From Verrucomicrobiota bacterium (lineage in GTDB: Bacteria > Verrucomicrobiota > Verrucomicrobiia > Opitutales > Intestinicryptomonadaceae): DNA of 64,000 nt. The notes under the pieces are model-generated. The model was not told the DNA's origin. It ran no database searches and worked only from the letters and a program-made list of their open reading frames with translations. Positions 26,115 to 34,940 of the stretch are shown here, in pieces. The DNA lies in the NCBI GenBank assembly GCA_023450935.1, contig JAEXGH010000031.1:1-64000 (forward strand), in the 5' to 3' direction. Positions within the stretch are counted from its first letter, which is position 1. Every line of letters begins with the position of its first letter. The position numbers were made by a program, and so were the translations under genes.

Positions 26115-26145
26115 TAAAAAAAAGAAGCCGAAAAAAAACGGCTTC
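26115..26145 (-). terminator. Terminator after tatA
   Basis: Read on the minus strand, GAAGCCG and CGGCTTC form a 7-bp stem around an all-T loop and are followed by at least seven T residues. It lies 50 nt after the tatA stop and converges on the gmk terminator. Confidence 0.8.
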
Positions 26146-26194
26146 AAAATGCGGAACACCCGAGCTTACCCCCTGCCGGAGGCTGAAACGCGGA

Positions 26195-26452
26195 TTATTG
26201 GCCTTTGGCGGAGTCCGACGAAGCGGTATCGGCCGATTTTGCTTCGGGCTTTTTGGCTTCCTCCTCTTTCATCGCCTCGCGAATGTCCTGTTCAACTTCG
26301 CTCGTGGCGCGCTTAAACTCCTTAATCGACTTGCCCAAGCCCCTCGCCAATTCGGGCAGACGCTTCGCGCCGAAAAGCAGAAGCGCAATCAAAAGAATGA
26401 CCACCCACTCTGTGGGGCCGGGCATAATAAATGCAAAAATTGAATTCATCAT
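26195..26452 (-). CDS. tatA: Twin-arginine translocase subunit TatA/E
   Basis: An 85-residue protein. A membrane helix (about 12-28, EWVVILLIALLLFGAKRLP) is followed by the hinge FGAKRLPELARGLGKS and an amphipathic helix, the diagnostic TatA layout. The acidic, Ala/Lys/Ser-rich tail is normal. The Glu of PTEW at the membrane entrance is the conserved polar residue of the family. TatA forms the pore for export of folded proteins. No tatC is in the window. Confidence 0.93.
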   Translation of the reverse strand: MMNSIFAFIMPGPTEWVVILLIALLLFGAKRLPELARGLGKSIKEFKRATSEVEQDIREAMKEEEAKKPEAKSADTASSDSAKGQ

Positions 26453-26457
26453 AATGT

Positions 26458-27894
26458 CTAGAGGCTATTTTTATGGTTTTTCTTAGTCAAGTTTTTATTT
26501 GATTTTTTCATCGCCCTCCCGACAGCCGCCGAAGTGGAATCGGCGGCGGAAAATTCCGCGGCGAACGCAGCCACCGATTCGGCGTATTTACCGTTGTTTG
26601 ACAGAAAATTCTCGTATACTGTTCCCAACAATACCGCCGCATTGAAATAAACTGGATTTATTTTCCCGAGAACCGCCTTTATTTCGCCCAAACGCGCAGC
26701 GGCTGAATTGCGGACGGCGTCGCCGTGCCTGTCGAGGCTGTCGAACGCCGCCGAGAGAGGTAAGGAGTCGGAATCGAAATACCTGAACGAGCACAGGCGC
26801 AAAACCTCTTCGCGCGAGGTCGCGCACGAGAGCACCCCCCCCGCGCGCAACGTATATTCGCCCGCCATTACAATTCCCACGCGCAGCGACATTTCCGACT
26901 CTTTCACTCCCGCAAGCAGCGACATTTCCCGCAGAACGGAATCGGGCTTTTGGGACGCGTTTTCTGCAAACGCCAAAACGGAGGATTGGTCGGACAAAAT
27001 TCGCAACGCCCGCAAAAGCCAATACGCGCGGGCGCGGGCAATCTCGGAATCGGCGGCGGAAAGCGCGACTATTTCGCGCAAGTCCGAATACTGGTTTTCT
27101 TGGGCAAGGCGCGCAAAGTGGGAAATTGCCCCGCTTTGTATTCTTCCGACGGCATCGCAACCGACTGCCTTAACAATCCAGCGGGCTGGTTCGGCGGAAA
27201 TTGAATCGCCCGCAAAAACGCGCTTTAACATAGCTCGGACAAGCGCGTCGGCGACCTCCTCAAGCCCGAGATCTTCGTTCCAAACAACGTCAACCGCCGC
27301 CCCGCCGGCGTCCGCAAAAACGGAAACGCCGCGCCAGCCGCTGGCCCCTTCGTCTTTCGGGTTGGGCAAAAACGCATGTATTTTGTTTTTCGGCACGAAA
27401 CGCGCGCGCAGACTTTCCGGAAAAAACTCGAAAAACGACGCCTCGCACGCGGCCGCGACCTCTTTGAGCATTGAAACGGCTTTTGCGTCGGCGGACGAAA
27501 CAAAAAACATGTCGGTTTCGCCCATTGAAATTTTCTCGTTGGCCTTTGAAAGCTCCGTCGCCCTTTCTACCGAATCGCGTATTACCCTGCGCTCCGCCTC
27601 GCTCTCACCGACCCGCCCGATATACCGCCCGTCAATGAAGTCGGACGGCGACACAACGTATTTGTTTTCCGCGGAAGAAGACGAACTCGCTTGGGAAGGC
27701 GTTTCGGGGGGAACTCCGTGCGGCCGGGACCTATTCGACGACGCTGTTTTCACGTCGGATTTTTTTTCCGCTCCGATTTCGTCCGAAAAAACCGCGGCGT
27801 CGGCGGCTGATTGCGCAAGGCGCAGTTTTTCCTCGAGTGTTGCCGCCGCACAAACCGAGACCGACAAAAGAAGGACTGCCAGAAAGCGCATCAT
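26458..27894 (-). CDS. Secreted protein of unknown function
   Basis: A 478-residue protein with a signal peptide (1-18, MMRFLAVLLLSVSVCAAA). A Ser/Pro-rich linker (about 45-78) is followed by a mixed alpha/beta region and a long helical C-terminal half. Phrases such as DGRYIGRVGESEAERRV and SMGETDMFFVSS do not point to a known family. The chosen start overlaps the stop of the upstream gene by 4 nt. The upstream secreted protein and tatA downstream share its strand, with a 5-nt gap to tatA, so the three may form one message. Confidence 0.7.
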   Translation of the reverse strand: MMRFLAVLLLSVSVCAAATLEEKLRLAQSAADAAVFSDEIGAEKKSDVKTASSNRSRPHGVPPETPSQASSSSSAENKYVVSPSDFIDGRYIGRVGESEAERRVIRDSVERATELSKANEKISMGETDMFFVSSADAKAVSMLKEVAAACEASFFEFFPESLRARFVPKNKIHAFLPNPKDEGASGWRGVSVFADAGGAAVDVVWNEDLGLEEVADALVRAMLKRVFAGDSISAEPARWIVKAVGCDAVGRIQSGAISHFARLAQENQYSDLREIVALSAADSEIARARAYWLLRALRILSDQSSVLAFAENASQKPDSVLREMSLLAGVKESEMSLRVGIVMAGEYTLRAGGVLSCATSREEVLRLCSFRYFDSDSLPLSAAFDSLDRHGDAVRNSAAARLGEIKAVLGKINPVYFNAAVLLGTVYENFLSNNGKYAESVAAFAAEFSAADSTSAAVGRAMKKSNKNLTKKNHKNSL

Positions 27895-28442
27895 TTTTCC
27901 AGAACAAATACCCCTCCGCGCTTTGTTATTTTCACGCCCTTCGAAAGCCTGCGGAATTCGTCGATGAAGGGTTTGTATTCGGCGCAAACCACGCGCTCGA
28001 CAAAGCCCCGCAGCGCGCTCGGAACAACCGCCGCCCCAATGTCCACCCTCTCCAACGCCAAAACCCCGTCTGCCGAAAATTCGAACGCCGCCGAAGTTTT
28101 AATCAAGACGAGCGGCGTTTGCGCAACAACGGGAACGCGCACTGAAATGCCTCCGCCGGTTTCCGAAAAAATCGGGAGCGCGGGCAGCACGCCCGCATTG
28201 TCCTTTTTGGCGCACTTGAAAATTATGTGCGCCGCCGCTCCCTCGAGTTCTGCGGCTGTGAACTCGGCAGAATGCGCGCCGGAATCGGAAAGGAAGTCGG
28301 TCAATTTAGACGAAACGCCGACAACCTGCCGACATTCGCCGAAAGACAACGCCTTATACGCAAACGCGCACACCGCACCGAAGCCGCCGAAAAGCAGCGC
28401 GGCGAAAGCAATCAAAAAAACAGAGCAAAAAAATCGCTTCAT
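27891..28442 (-). CDS. Membrane-anchored protein of unknown function
   Basis: A 183-residue protein with one N-terminal membrane helix (about 5-28) and a periplasmic beta-rich domain. It looks like a small lipid- or envelope-associated protein: an amphipathic strand pattern, few charged clusters, and ADGVLALERVDIGAAVVPSA resembling the regular strands of periplasmic beta sandwiches. No family is assigned. It overlaps the next gene by 4 nt, so the two products probably work together. Confidence 0.65.
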   Translation of the reverse strand: MKRFFCSVFLIAFAALLFGGFGAVCAFAYKALSFGECRQVVGVSSKLTDFLSDSGAHSAEFTAAELEGAAAHIIFKCAKKDNAGVLPALPIFSETGGGISVRVPVVAQTPLVLIKTSAAFEFSADGVLALERVDIGAAVVPSALRGFVERVVCAEYKPFIDEFRRLSKGVKITKRGGVFVLEK

Positions 28443-28538
28443 CTTGAAACAACACTATTGTTGCGCGTGTCTAAAGCAAGAACTTTTACGGCGCAAAAAC
28501 GGCGGCCGAAACAAAATGTCATTTTTTTAAAACAATTA

Positions 28539-28568
28539 TCGACAAAATCGCCCGAATTTTGCTACATT
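28539..28568 (+). promoter_or_regulatory. Candidate sigma-70 promoter of the 28633 gene
   Basis: TCGACA (28539-28544) and TACATT (28563-28568) are separated by 18 bp, about 65 nt before the start codon at 28633. Confidence 0.45.
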
Positions 28569-28632
28569 CAAAACATTGAAAAATTCGGGATTCCACGCAT
28601 TCCCCACCGAAAAAATTTCAACGGACAAAACT

Positions 28633-29433
28633 ATGAAGAAACTTATTGCAGCAATAACGGCGGCAACGCTGGCGACGGTCTGTTTGGCTCAGAACAGAGT
28701 CGGCGACATCGTGAAATCGGGCGACGACTTTTTCGTCTACCTCACGGAGCTTAAAACACCCGAGGGCAACGACGAATTCCAGCGCAACATATCAATCGTC
28801 AGAATGCAAAACTCCGCGCTAAAGCACTTGAAAGACCAAATAGCGGCAGAGCACGACAACGAAAAAAAGCTCTTTTTGGACGCCAAATTCAAAAAACTTG
28901 AGGGCGAATACAAATTCAACGAAAAACTTATGGCGGAATCATACGGCTTTGCACCCAACCGTATATACAAGCAGGTTTACATGGCTTCGAACATCTGCAT
29001 CGTGCTCAGGGAAGGCGAAATTGCGGAACTCAGAATGGATGGCAAACCGATTGACCCGCAAAAAATGGTGACAAAGGGCGCTGTTTCAATGTATAGAACC
29101 AAATCAATCGAAGGCGCGCAGGAAAATGAAAAGCTGCAAAACAGGCTCGCCGACCTGATGAACGTGCAGCTTGAAATCGACAGGACAAGGAAGCAGCTGG
29201 CGGAAACAAAAGACGTTGTTTTGCAAAAATCGCTGAATGAAAAAATCGTCCAAAGCGAAAATAAAATCAAGGAAATCGACGCCGAAATACGCAAGGCCTA
29301 CGGTATTCCGCCCGCGCGCGACTACGCCGTGGAGGTCGCAAACTCGCGCCTTTACATGCTCCTGAACGACAAGGAGAAAAAAGACGTTATGCAGCGAATG
29401 GCAAAAGCCCAAAAAACCGCGCCCAAGAAATAG
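28633..29433 (+). CDS. Periplasmic coiled-coil protein of unknown function
   Basis: A 266-residue protein with a signal peptide (1-19, cleaved near CLAQ). The mature part is dominated by heptad-like helices, especially about 45-95 and 160-225, rich in Lys, Glu, Gln and Leu. The central part is more globular, with GFAPNRIYKQVYMASNICIV. No known family is recognised; OmpH/Skp-like length and charge were considered, but the order of elements differs. It stands alone, with its own promoter and a strong terminator, so it is a single-gene transcript. Confidence 0.7.
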   Translation: MKKLIAAITAATLATVCLAQNRVGDIVKSGDDFFVYLTELKTPEGNDEFQRNISIVRMQNSALKHLKDQIAAEHDNEKKLFLDAKFKKLEGEYKFNEKLMAESYGFAPNRIYKQVYMASNICIVLREGEIAELRMDGKPIDPQKMVTKGAVSMYRTKSIEGAQENEKLQNRLADLMNVQLEIDRTRKQLAETKDVVLQKSLNEKIVQSENKIKEIDAEIRKAYGIPPARDYAVEVANSRLYMLLNDKEKKDVMQRMAKAQKTAPKK

Positions 29434-29451
29434 GCACTGAGCGGAAAATAA

Positions 29452-29485
29452 AAAAAGAAGTCCCGCGTCGGACTTCTTTTTTTTT
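29452..29485 (+). terminator. Terminator after the coiled-coil protein gene
   Basis: AAGAAGTCC and GGACTTCTT pair around CGCGTC and are followed by a run of T residues. The A-rich left flank means it could also work in the other direction, for ymdB. Confidence 0.85.
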
Positions 29486-29560
29486 GCGTTATTTAAACCG
29501 TTTTTTACAAGCGAAGTCCATTCCGATACCGCCGACTGGGCGACGACTACGACAGGCTCC

Positions 29561-30484
29561 CTAGGCGTTTTTCGCCTCAGAACAATCGCCCGAATGCGCG
29601 CTGCAGGAATCCGCCGCGGGCGGGGTCGATTCCTCCGCCGTGCCGCCTTCCGCCGAATCCGCCGCCGCGTTTTTTGCGGCAAGCCAAAGTTCTACGGTAT
29701 TCGGAAACGGAGGATATATGAAAGGCTCGATTCTAGTTGCGCGCTTCGAAACGGGGTCGATATCCACAATGCACGCGCAGATTCTGTCGTCGCCTTCGGC
29801 AACCAAGAACTGGTGCGGGCGGCCGTCGATAAACCTTTTGAGAATGTTGCCCCATTCGCGCCCGAGGCACGAATTCCACGGGCCCGTCATTCCCGCGTCG
29901 GACAAAAACGCCGTGCCCTGCGGGAAAATTCTGGCGTCATTGGTGGGAATGTGCGTATGAGTGCCCACCACCGCCGCAACTTTTCCGTCGAGATGCCACG
30001 CCATCGAGACCTTTTCGGAAGTCGTTTCCGCATGGAAGTCGAGAAAAACGACATCGCAATGCGGGGCAAGTTTTTCCACCATTTTTTCCGCCGTCATAAA
30101 CGGACAGTCAGACTTGATTTTCATAAGCGTCTGCCCTAACAGGCAGAAAACGCCCAGCCGAACGCCGTCTTTTTCGACGATAACATAGTCCCTGCCGGGG
30201 TTGGCAGGCGGTATGTTTGCGGGACGGCAGAGGTTTTCGATAGAATCTATTTCGTTTTCGAAGCAACGCTGGTCCCAAGTGTGGTCGCCGAGAGTGATGA
30301 CGTCTATGCCGTATCTGAACATGGTTTCGGCTATGTTCTTGGTGATTCCGTTTCCGCCCGCCGCGTTTTCGGCGTTTGCGATTACGAAATCAATCCCGAG
30401 GCGTTTTTTGATGTCGCCGAGATGCTCGGAAAGAATGCGCCTTCCCGACTTCGCGACGACATCGCCTATGAAAAATACGCGCAT
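29561..30484 (-). CDS. YmdB-type metallophosphoesterase
   Basis: A 307-residue calcineurin-like phosphoesterase of the YmdB group, which in Bacillus hydrolyses 2',3'-cyclic nucleotides and affects biofilm and motility. Metal ligands align with the family: Asp8 in FIGDVV, Glu39 and Asn40 in NAENAAGG, His68, His151 in DFHAE, His176 and His178 in GTHTHIPTND. Residue 67, normally Asn in GNH, is Asp here. The last 35 residues are an Ala/Ser/Glu-rich tail absent from typical members. The start at 30484 overlaps the adk stop by 1 nt. Confidence 0.9.
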   Translation of the reverse strand: MRVFFIGDVVAKSGRRILSEHLGDIKKRLGIDFVIANAENAAGGNGITKNIAETMFRYGIDVITLGDHTWDQRCFENEIDSIENLCRPANIPPANPGRDYVIVEKDGVRLGVFCLLGQTLMKIKSDCPFMTAEKMVEKLAPHCDVVFLDFHAETTSEKVSMAWHLDGKVAAVVGTHTHIPTNDARIFPQGTAFLSDAGMTGPWNSCLGREWGNILKRFIDGRPHQFLVAEGDDRICACIVDIDPVSKRATRIEPFIYPPFPNTVELWLAAKNAAADSAEGGTAEESTPPAADSCSAHSGDCSEAKNA

Positions 30485-31149
30485 TAGATCAGACCCAGTT
30501 TCTTTGATAATTCTCGCATGTCCGCCACTGCGCCGGCCGCCGACAATTCCGACGGAATCGTAACCAGCAGACCCTTGTCGCGGTAGAAATCCACAAGGGG
30601 GAAGGTTGTAGTGCGGAAAACTTCGAGACGTTTTTTGACCGTCTCGGGCTTGTCGTCGGGGCGCGTGTAGAGCTTGCCGCCGCATTTGTCGCAGACGCCT
30701 TCCACTTTGGAGGGCGAGAAAATCTTGTGGTAGGGAGCTTGGCATTTTTCGCAGATGACCCTGCCCGAAATGCGCTCGATAATTTTTTCGTCGGGAACGT
30801 CGAGATAGACTACTGCCGAAATTTTTTCGCCCAAATCCGCGAGTATTTTTTCAAGCATTTCCGCCTGCTTGATTGTGCGCGGAAAGCCGTCGAGAATAAA
30901 TCCTTTTGCTGCGTCCGGCTGCTGAAGGCGGTCTTTTACCATCGAAGCCGTAACTTCGTCGGGAACGAGTTCTCCCTTGTCGATATACGACTTTGCAAGC
31001 TTCCCCAACTTGGTCTGCTCTTTGATGTTGTTTCTGAACAGGTCGCCCGTGGCGACTTGTATGACGTTCAAGACTTCGCAAAGCGCAACGGCTCTTGTTC
31101 CTTTGCCGCTACCGGGTGCGCCGAGCATTATCAGATTTGTTTTTTTCAT
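30484..31149 (-). CDS. adk: Adenylate kinase, zinc-lid type
   Basis: A 221-residue kinase that interconverts AMP, ADP and ATP. The P-loop is GAPGSGKGT (10-18) and the AMP-binding segment is FILDGFPRTIKQAEML. The lid has two CxxC pairs, CEKC and CDKC, expected to bind zinc, which is more usual in Gram-positive bacteria than in proteobacteria. The start at 31149 is chosen because the enzyme then begins directly at the P-loop strand. It is upstream of and coupled to the ymdB-like gene, and diverges from the polymerase gene across 65 nt. Confidence 0.96.
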   Translation of the reverse strand: MKKTNLIMLGAPGSGKGTRAVALCEVLNVIQVATGDLFRNNIKEQTKLGKLAKSYIDKGELVPDEVTASMVKDRLQQPDAAKGFILDGFPRTIKQAEMLEKILADLGEKISAVVYLDVPDEKIIERISGRVICEKCQAPYHKIFSPSKVEGVCDKCGGKLYTRPDDKPETVKKRLEVFRTTTFPLVDFYRDKGLLVTIPSELSAAGAVADMRELSKKLGLI

Positions 31150-31214
31150 AATTTGTCCGAAAAATATTTGAAATATTCTGTCCGACAATTATCAATGGGC
31201 AAGCATTTTATTCT

Positions 31215-33404
31215 ATGGACGATACATTTTACAACGGAAGAATCTGCGGCGCGTTCGTTGCCGACAACGGCGACGCCTTTCTGTGTTGCGCCACTCCCGA
31301 CGGCGGCAGAACGCAAACAAAGTTCCGCTTCAACCCATTTGCGTGGACTTCGCGCAAAATGCCCTTCGACAATTTTGCCGACCTTCGCGCGCCCGAAAAC
31401 GGCGTCCGCGCCCCGCTCGACAGAATCCTCCGCTTCGCCGACCCCCTCCATGCGGAGGAGTTTTTCAAAAAGCGCGACAAATCGCTTCCGTATTTCAGGT
31501 TGCCGTCGGTTGAAAACCAGCTTTTTACCGAGCGCGGATTGCGCCCGTTTGCGGAAATGCGTTTCGGCGACATCAGGCGAATGCAGCTCGACATCGAAGT
31601 GGCGTCGGCAGACGATTCCTTCCCGAACGCCTCGCGCGCGGAAGACCGAATCATCGCCGTAGGAATGTCGGGCTGCCAGGGAAAAATCGCGGAACTTGAA
31701 TCGTTCGACGACGACGCCGAACGCCGACTGCTGATTGAAGTCCAAAACTTCATTCTCGACGCCGACCCCGATTTCATCGAGGGGCACAACATCTTCAAAT
31801 TCGACCTGCCATACATAGCCGCCCGCTGCAAACGCCTCGGGTTGGAAATGCAATGGGGCCGGTTCGGGCAACCCGCGCGGTTCAGGAAAAGCCGCATAAA
31901 CATAGCCGAGCGCACCATCAACTACTCGCGCTGCGATATAGCCGGCAGAACGGTGGTCGATACCCTGCTGCTTGTCCAGCTCTTCGACGTTTCCGCCCGC
32001 GAGATGGTTTCGTATACGCTCAAGGAAAGCGCAATCCACTTCGGCATTTCCAAGCGCGAAAACAGAACATACATCGACGGCGGCGAAATCAAAAAAGTTT
32101 TTGCCTCCGACCGCGAAACGTTCCGAAAATACCTGCGCGACGACCTCCGCGAAACGGCGGGTCTTTCCGCGCGCCTGCTGCCAACGTATGTTGCGCAGGC
32201 CCGCAACTTCCCCATGACAATGCAGGAGTGCCTGCTGCGCGGCAACGGAATGAAGGTTGAAAGCGTTTTCGTGCAAAAGTATTTCGACGCGCGGGCGGCA
32301 TTGCCCATGCCGTCTGAACAGGCGGCCATAGAAGGCGCACTGTCGGAATCGTTCGAGCTTGGACTGTTCAAAAACGTCCTTCACTACGACGTAGCCTCGC
32401 TATACCCAAGCCTGATGTTGGTAATCGGCAAGTGCCCGAAAAACGACTATCTCGGAACGTTTCTCGACGAGCTTTCGCGTCTGCGCGAATACAGGCTCAA
32501 ATATAAAAAGCTCGCAAGAGAGGCGGAAAACCCCGCCGACAAACTCGAATTCGACGCCCGCCAAAAAAGCTTCAAAATCCTCATCAACTCCTTCTACGGG
32601 TATCTCGGGCTTTCAACCGCCGTCTTCGGCGACTCCGCCCTTGCGGGCGAAATCACTGCGTTGGGGCGCAGTCTTCTGCAAAAGCTAATGGACAAGTTCC
32701 GCGAACTCGGCTGTTCGGTTCTCGAAGCGGACACCGACGGCATTTACGTCTCCTCCGAAGAGTATTTCCCCAAGCCCGAAGTGTTGCTCGAAAAGGCTGA
32801 AGCCGTCCTCCCAGACGGCGTGGATTTGGATTTCGACGGCGCGTTCGAGGCAATGCTCTGCTACAAGGCGAAAAACTACGCGCTTTTAAACGGCGGCAAA
32901 ATCACCCTGCGCGGCTCTACTTTCCGCAACCGCGCCACCGAACCGTTTCTGCAAAAGCTCACGCAAACGCTCGTCTCCGACATAATTCTTGAACGCAATG
33001 AAGAAATCCCCGCCCTCATTTCTAACACCACAGAACGCATTCTATCTGGCAAAATGCCCGTGTCGGAACTTGCCAAAAGCGAATTCATAACAAAGTCTCC
33101 CGCCCTCTACCAAAAGGAGATTGCCGCAACGGGCAAGGGGCGCAGGGCGTCTATGGAAGCGGCTCTGCTTATGAAGCCAATCCCGTCCGCCGGCGACAAA
33201 GTGTCTTACTACATCAGGCGGCTTGACGGCAAAAAGAATCCGGACTGGAAATGCGCGTATCCCCTCGAGCTTTTCGACGCCCAAACCGCCCCCTACTCTC
33301 CCGAATATTACATCAAGAAAATAGCCGACTGGCAAAAGCGTTTTTCCGAGCTAATCGACAACAAGCGCGCCCCCGTCCAAACCGAGTTTTTTATGCTTTC
33401 GTAA
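31215..33404 (+). CDS. polB: Family B DNA polymerase with 3'-5' exonuclease domain
   Basis: A 729-residue B-family polymerase, a little shorter than E. coli Pol II (783). Exonuclease motifs are DIEVAS (Exo I, about 126), GHNIFKFDLPY (Exo II, about 191) and YLRDDLRETAGLS (Exo III). Polymerase motif A is YDVASLYPSL (about 392), motif B KILINSFYGYLG (about 453), and motif C EADTDGIYV with the two catalytic Asp residues (about 506). The KxY-like region is KNYALLNGGKITLRG. Proofreading and polymerase sites therefore look intact. Pol II is a damage-tolerance enzyme in enterobacteria; the role here is unknown. A hairpin repeat lies just downstream. Confidence 0.93.
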   Translation: MDDTFYNGRICGAFVADNGDAFLCCATPDGGRTQTKFRFNPFAWTSRKMPFDNFADLRAPENGVRAPLDRILRFADPLHAEEFFKKRDKSLPYFRLPSVENQLFTERGLRPFAEMRFGDIRRMQLDIEVASADDSFPNASRAEDRIIAVGMSGCQGKIAELESFDDDAERRLLIEVQNFILDADPDFIEGHNIFKFDLPYIAARCKRLGLEMQWGRFGQPARFRKSRINIAERTINYSRCDIAGRTVVDTLLLVQLFDVSAREMVSYTLKESAIHFGISKRENRTYIDGGEIKKVFASDRETFRKYLRDDLRETAGLSARLLPTYVAQARNFPMTMQECLLRGNGMKVESVFVQKYFDARAALPMPSEQAAIEGALSESFELGLFKNVLHYDVASLYPSLMLVIGKCPKNDYLGTFLDELSRLREYRLKYKKLAREAENPADKLEFDARQKSFKILINSFYGYLGLSTAVFGDSALAGEITALGRSLLQKLMDKFRELGCSVLEADTDGIYVSSEEYFPKPEVLLEKAEAVLPDGVDLDFDGAFEAMLCYKAKNYALLNGGKITLRGSTFRNRATEPFLQKLTQTLVSDIILERNEEIPALISNTTERILSGKMPVSELAKSEFITKSPALYQKEIAATGKGRRASMEAALLMKPIPSAGDKVSYYIRRLDGKKNPDWKCAYPLELFDAQTAPYSPEYYIKKIADWQKRFSELIDNKRAPVQTEFFMLS

Positions 33405-33421
33405 GTAGGGAGCGGATTGCC

Positions 33422-33490
33422 TTTTTTACATATTGGGAAGCGGCGGCGATTGCCTTCGGCAATCCGCCTTTGGTTATTCGTTAAAGTTTT
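33422..33490 (+). repeat. Hairpin repeat R1
   Basis: First copy of a dispersed element of about 68 nt. It has a T-run start, then GAAGCGGCGGC, an inner stem GATTGCC-TTC-GGCAATC, CCGCCTTTG and a TTAAAGTTTT end. It lies 18 nt after the polB stop. Confidence 0.75.
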
Positions 33491-33579
33491 GTTTCCTACA
33501 TTTTGGAAGAAAGCACTGTTTTTCACGCTTTGCAATTCCGTCCGAGTTGTCGATAGTTTTTCCAAAAAGCAAAAAAAGC

Positions 33580-33609
33580 TTGATAAAAATCCCCTTTGTT
33601 CGGTTAATA
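33580..33609 (+). promoter_or_regulatory. Candidate promoter of hisD
   Basis: TTGATA (33580-33585) and TTAATA (33604-33609) are separated by 18 bp and lie just before the hisD start at 33626. Confidence 0.4.
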
Positions 33610-33625
33610 AAGGCAAAGAGTAAAG

Positions 33626-34915
33626 ATGAAAATTTTAGACTACAAAAGCAAGACGTTTTTCCAAGACCTGTTGCAGGCTACATCGCAGCAGGCTTCCGAT
33701 GCAGGAGCTGGCAAAATTGCCGCCGACGTTATCGCGCAAGTCCGCCAAAAAGGCGACGCGGCCGTTTCGGAATTGACTGAAAAATTCGACGGTGTAAAAA
33801 TCAGTCCCGAAAACTTCGCGGTCACGAAAAGCGAATTCGACGCCGCCATGAAGCGCGTTTTAGCCGCCGACAAAAAGATGATGAAAGAGGCGGTAAAATG
33901 CGTAAAGTTTTTCAACGCGAAATCGAAGCCCAAAAACTGGCGCGCAAAAAATCCGCAGGGCGCGACCGTCGGCGAAATGTTTTATCCCATTGAGCGTGTG
34001 GGGCTTTACATTCCCGGGGGGCAAGCCCCGCTGGTTTCCACCGTCGTGATGACCGCAACGCTCGCAAAAATTGCCGGCTGCAGGGAAATCTGCGTATGCA
34101 CCCCGCCCGCAAAAGACGGAACGATAAACCCCAACATTTTGGCCGTCCTCTCCATTTTGGGAATAACCGAAGTCTACAAAATAGGAGGCGCGCAGGCGAT
34201 AGCCGCAATGGGCGTGGGCACGAAAACAATCCGCAAAGTTGACAAGCTTTTCGGCCCCGGCAATGCGTTTGTAATAGCGGCAAAGCGCGAACTTTTCGGC
34301 GAAGTGGGTGTAGACCTGCTTCCCGGCCCGAGCGAAGTAATGATTGTAGCCGACTCTTCGGCGAACCCCGTCTACGTTGCAAGCGACCTTCTCTCGCAGG
34401 CGGAGCACGGCAGCGGCAGGGAGAAAATCTATCTCGTTTGCACGTCCAAAAAGCTCGTGGCGGAAGTCGGCAGGCAACTGGAAAAACAGAGCGCGAAACT
34501 TTCGAGAGCCGAAAAGCTGATGAAAATCATAGCCGACGGCTGCTACGTTGCGGTTGTTCCCAACATCGAGGCGGCTGTTTCCGTCGCAAATTTCGTCGCC
34601 CCCGAACATATGGAATTGCAGTTCAAGGACGCCGAAAAATACGCCGCAAAATTCACGACCGCAGGCGCTGTTTTGGTTGGCGACAAAACCCCGACGGTTC
34701 TCGGCGATTTCACCGCCGGCCCCAGCCATACGCTGCCTACGGGACGCACAGGCAGGTTTTCGGGCGGATTGCAGGTTGTCGATTTTATGCGCCGCAGCTC
34801 GTTCGTGAAATACGATACGCAGTCGCTTAAAAACGCGCGCGCGGTAGTCGATGCGTTTTCGAAAATGGAATCGCTCGACGCGCACGGGCGCAGTCTCACA
34901 ATAAGGCTCGACTAA
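33626..34915 (+). CDS. hisD: Histidinol dehydrogenase
   Basis: A 429-residue zinc enzyme that makes the last two oxidations of histidine synthesis. Conserved blocks include ERVGLYIPGGQAPLVSTVVM, GGAQAIAAMGVGT, FGPGNAFVIAAKRELFGEVG, DLLPGPSEVMIVAD and QAEHGSGREK; in the last, the Gln and His are zinc ligands. VAPEHMEL contains the catalytic Glu-His pair. Length is normal. It is not next to other his genes. The NtrB-like kinase gene follows after 25 nt on the same strand. Confidence 0.97.
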   Translation: MKILDYKSKTFFQDLLQATSQQASDAGAGKIAADVIAQVRQKGDAAVSELTEKFDGVKISPENFAVTKSEFDAAMKRVLAADKKMMKEAVKCVKFFNAKSKPKNWRAKNPQGATVGEMFYPIERVGLYIPGGQAPLVSTVVMTATLAKIAGCREICVCTPPAKDGTINPNILAVLSILGITEVYKIGGAQAIAAMGVGTKTIRKVDKLFGPGNAFVIAAKRELFGEVGVDLLPGPSEVMIVADSSANPVYVASDLLSQAEHGSGREKIYLVCTSKKLVAEVGRQLEKQSAKLSRAEKLMKIIADGCYVAVVPNIEAAVSVANFVAPEHMELQFKDAEKYAAKFTTAGAVLVGDKTPTVLGDFTAGPSHTLPTGRTGRFSGGLQVVDFMRRSSFVKYDTQSLKNARAVVDAFSKMESLDAHGRSLTIRLD

Positions 34916-34940
34916 CAAAAAGCGGAGGAACGGTTCTGCC

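Noticed and set aside
29563..29578. AGGCG-TTTTT-CGCCT hairpin at the end of the ymdB-like gene as a terminator
   Set aside because: It lies within the coding end and no T-run follows on the minus strand.
31146..32384. Minus-strand frame of over 400 codons at the start of the polymerase gene
   Set aside because: It overlaps the exonuclease domain of polB, whose motifs are intact, and has no domain of its own.
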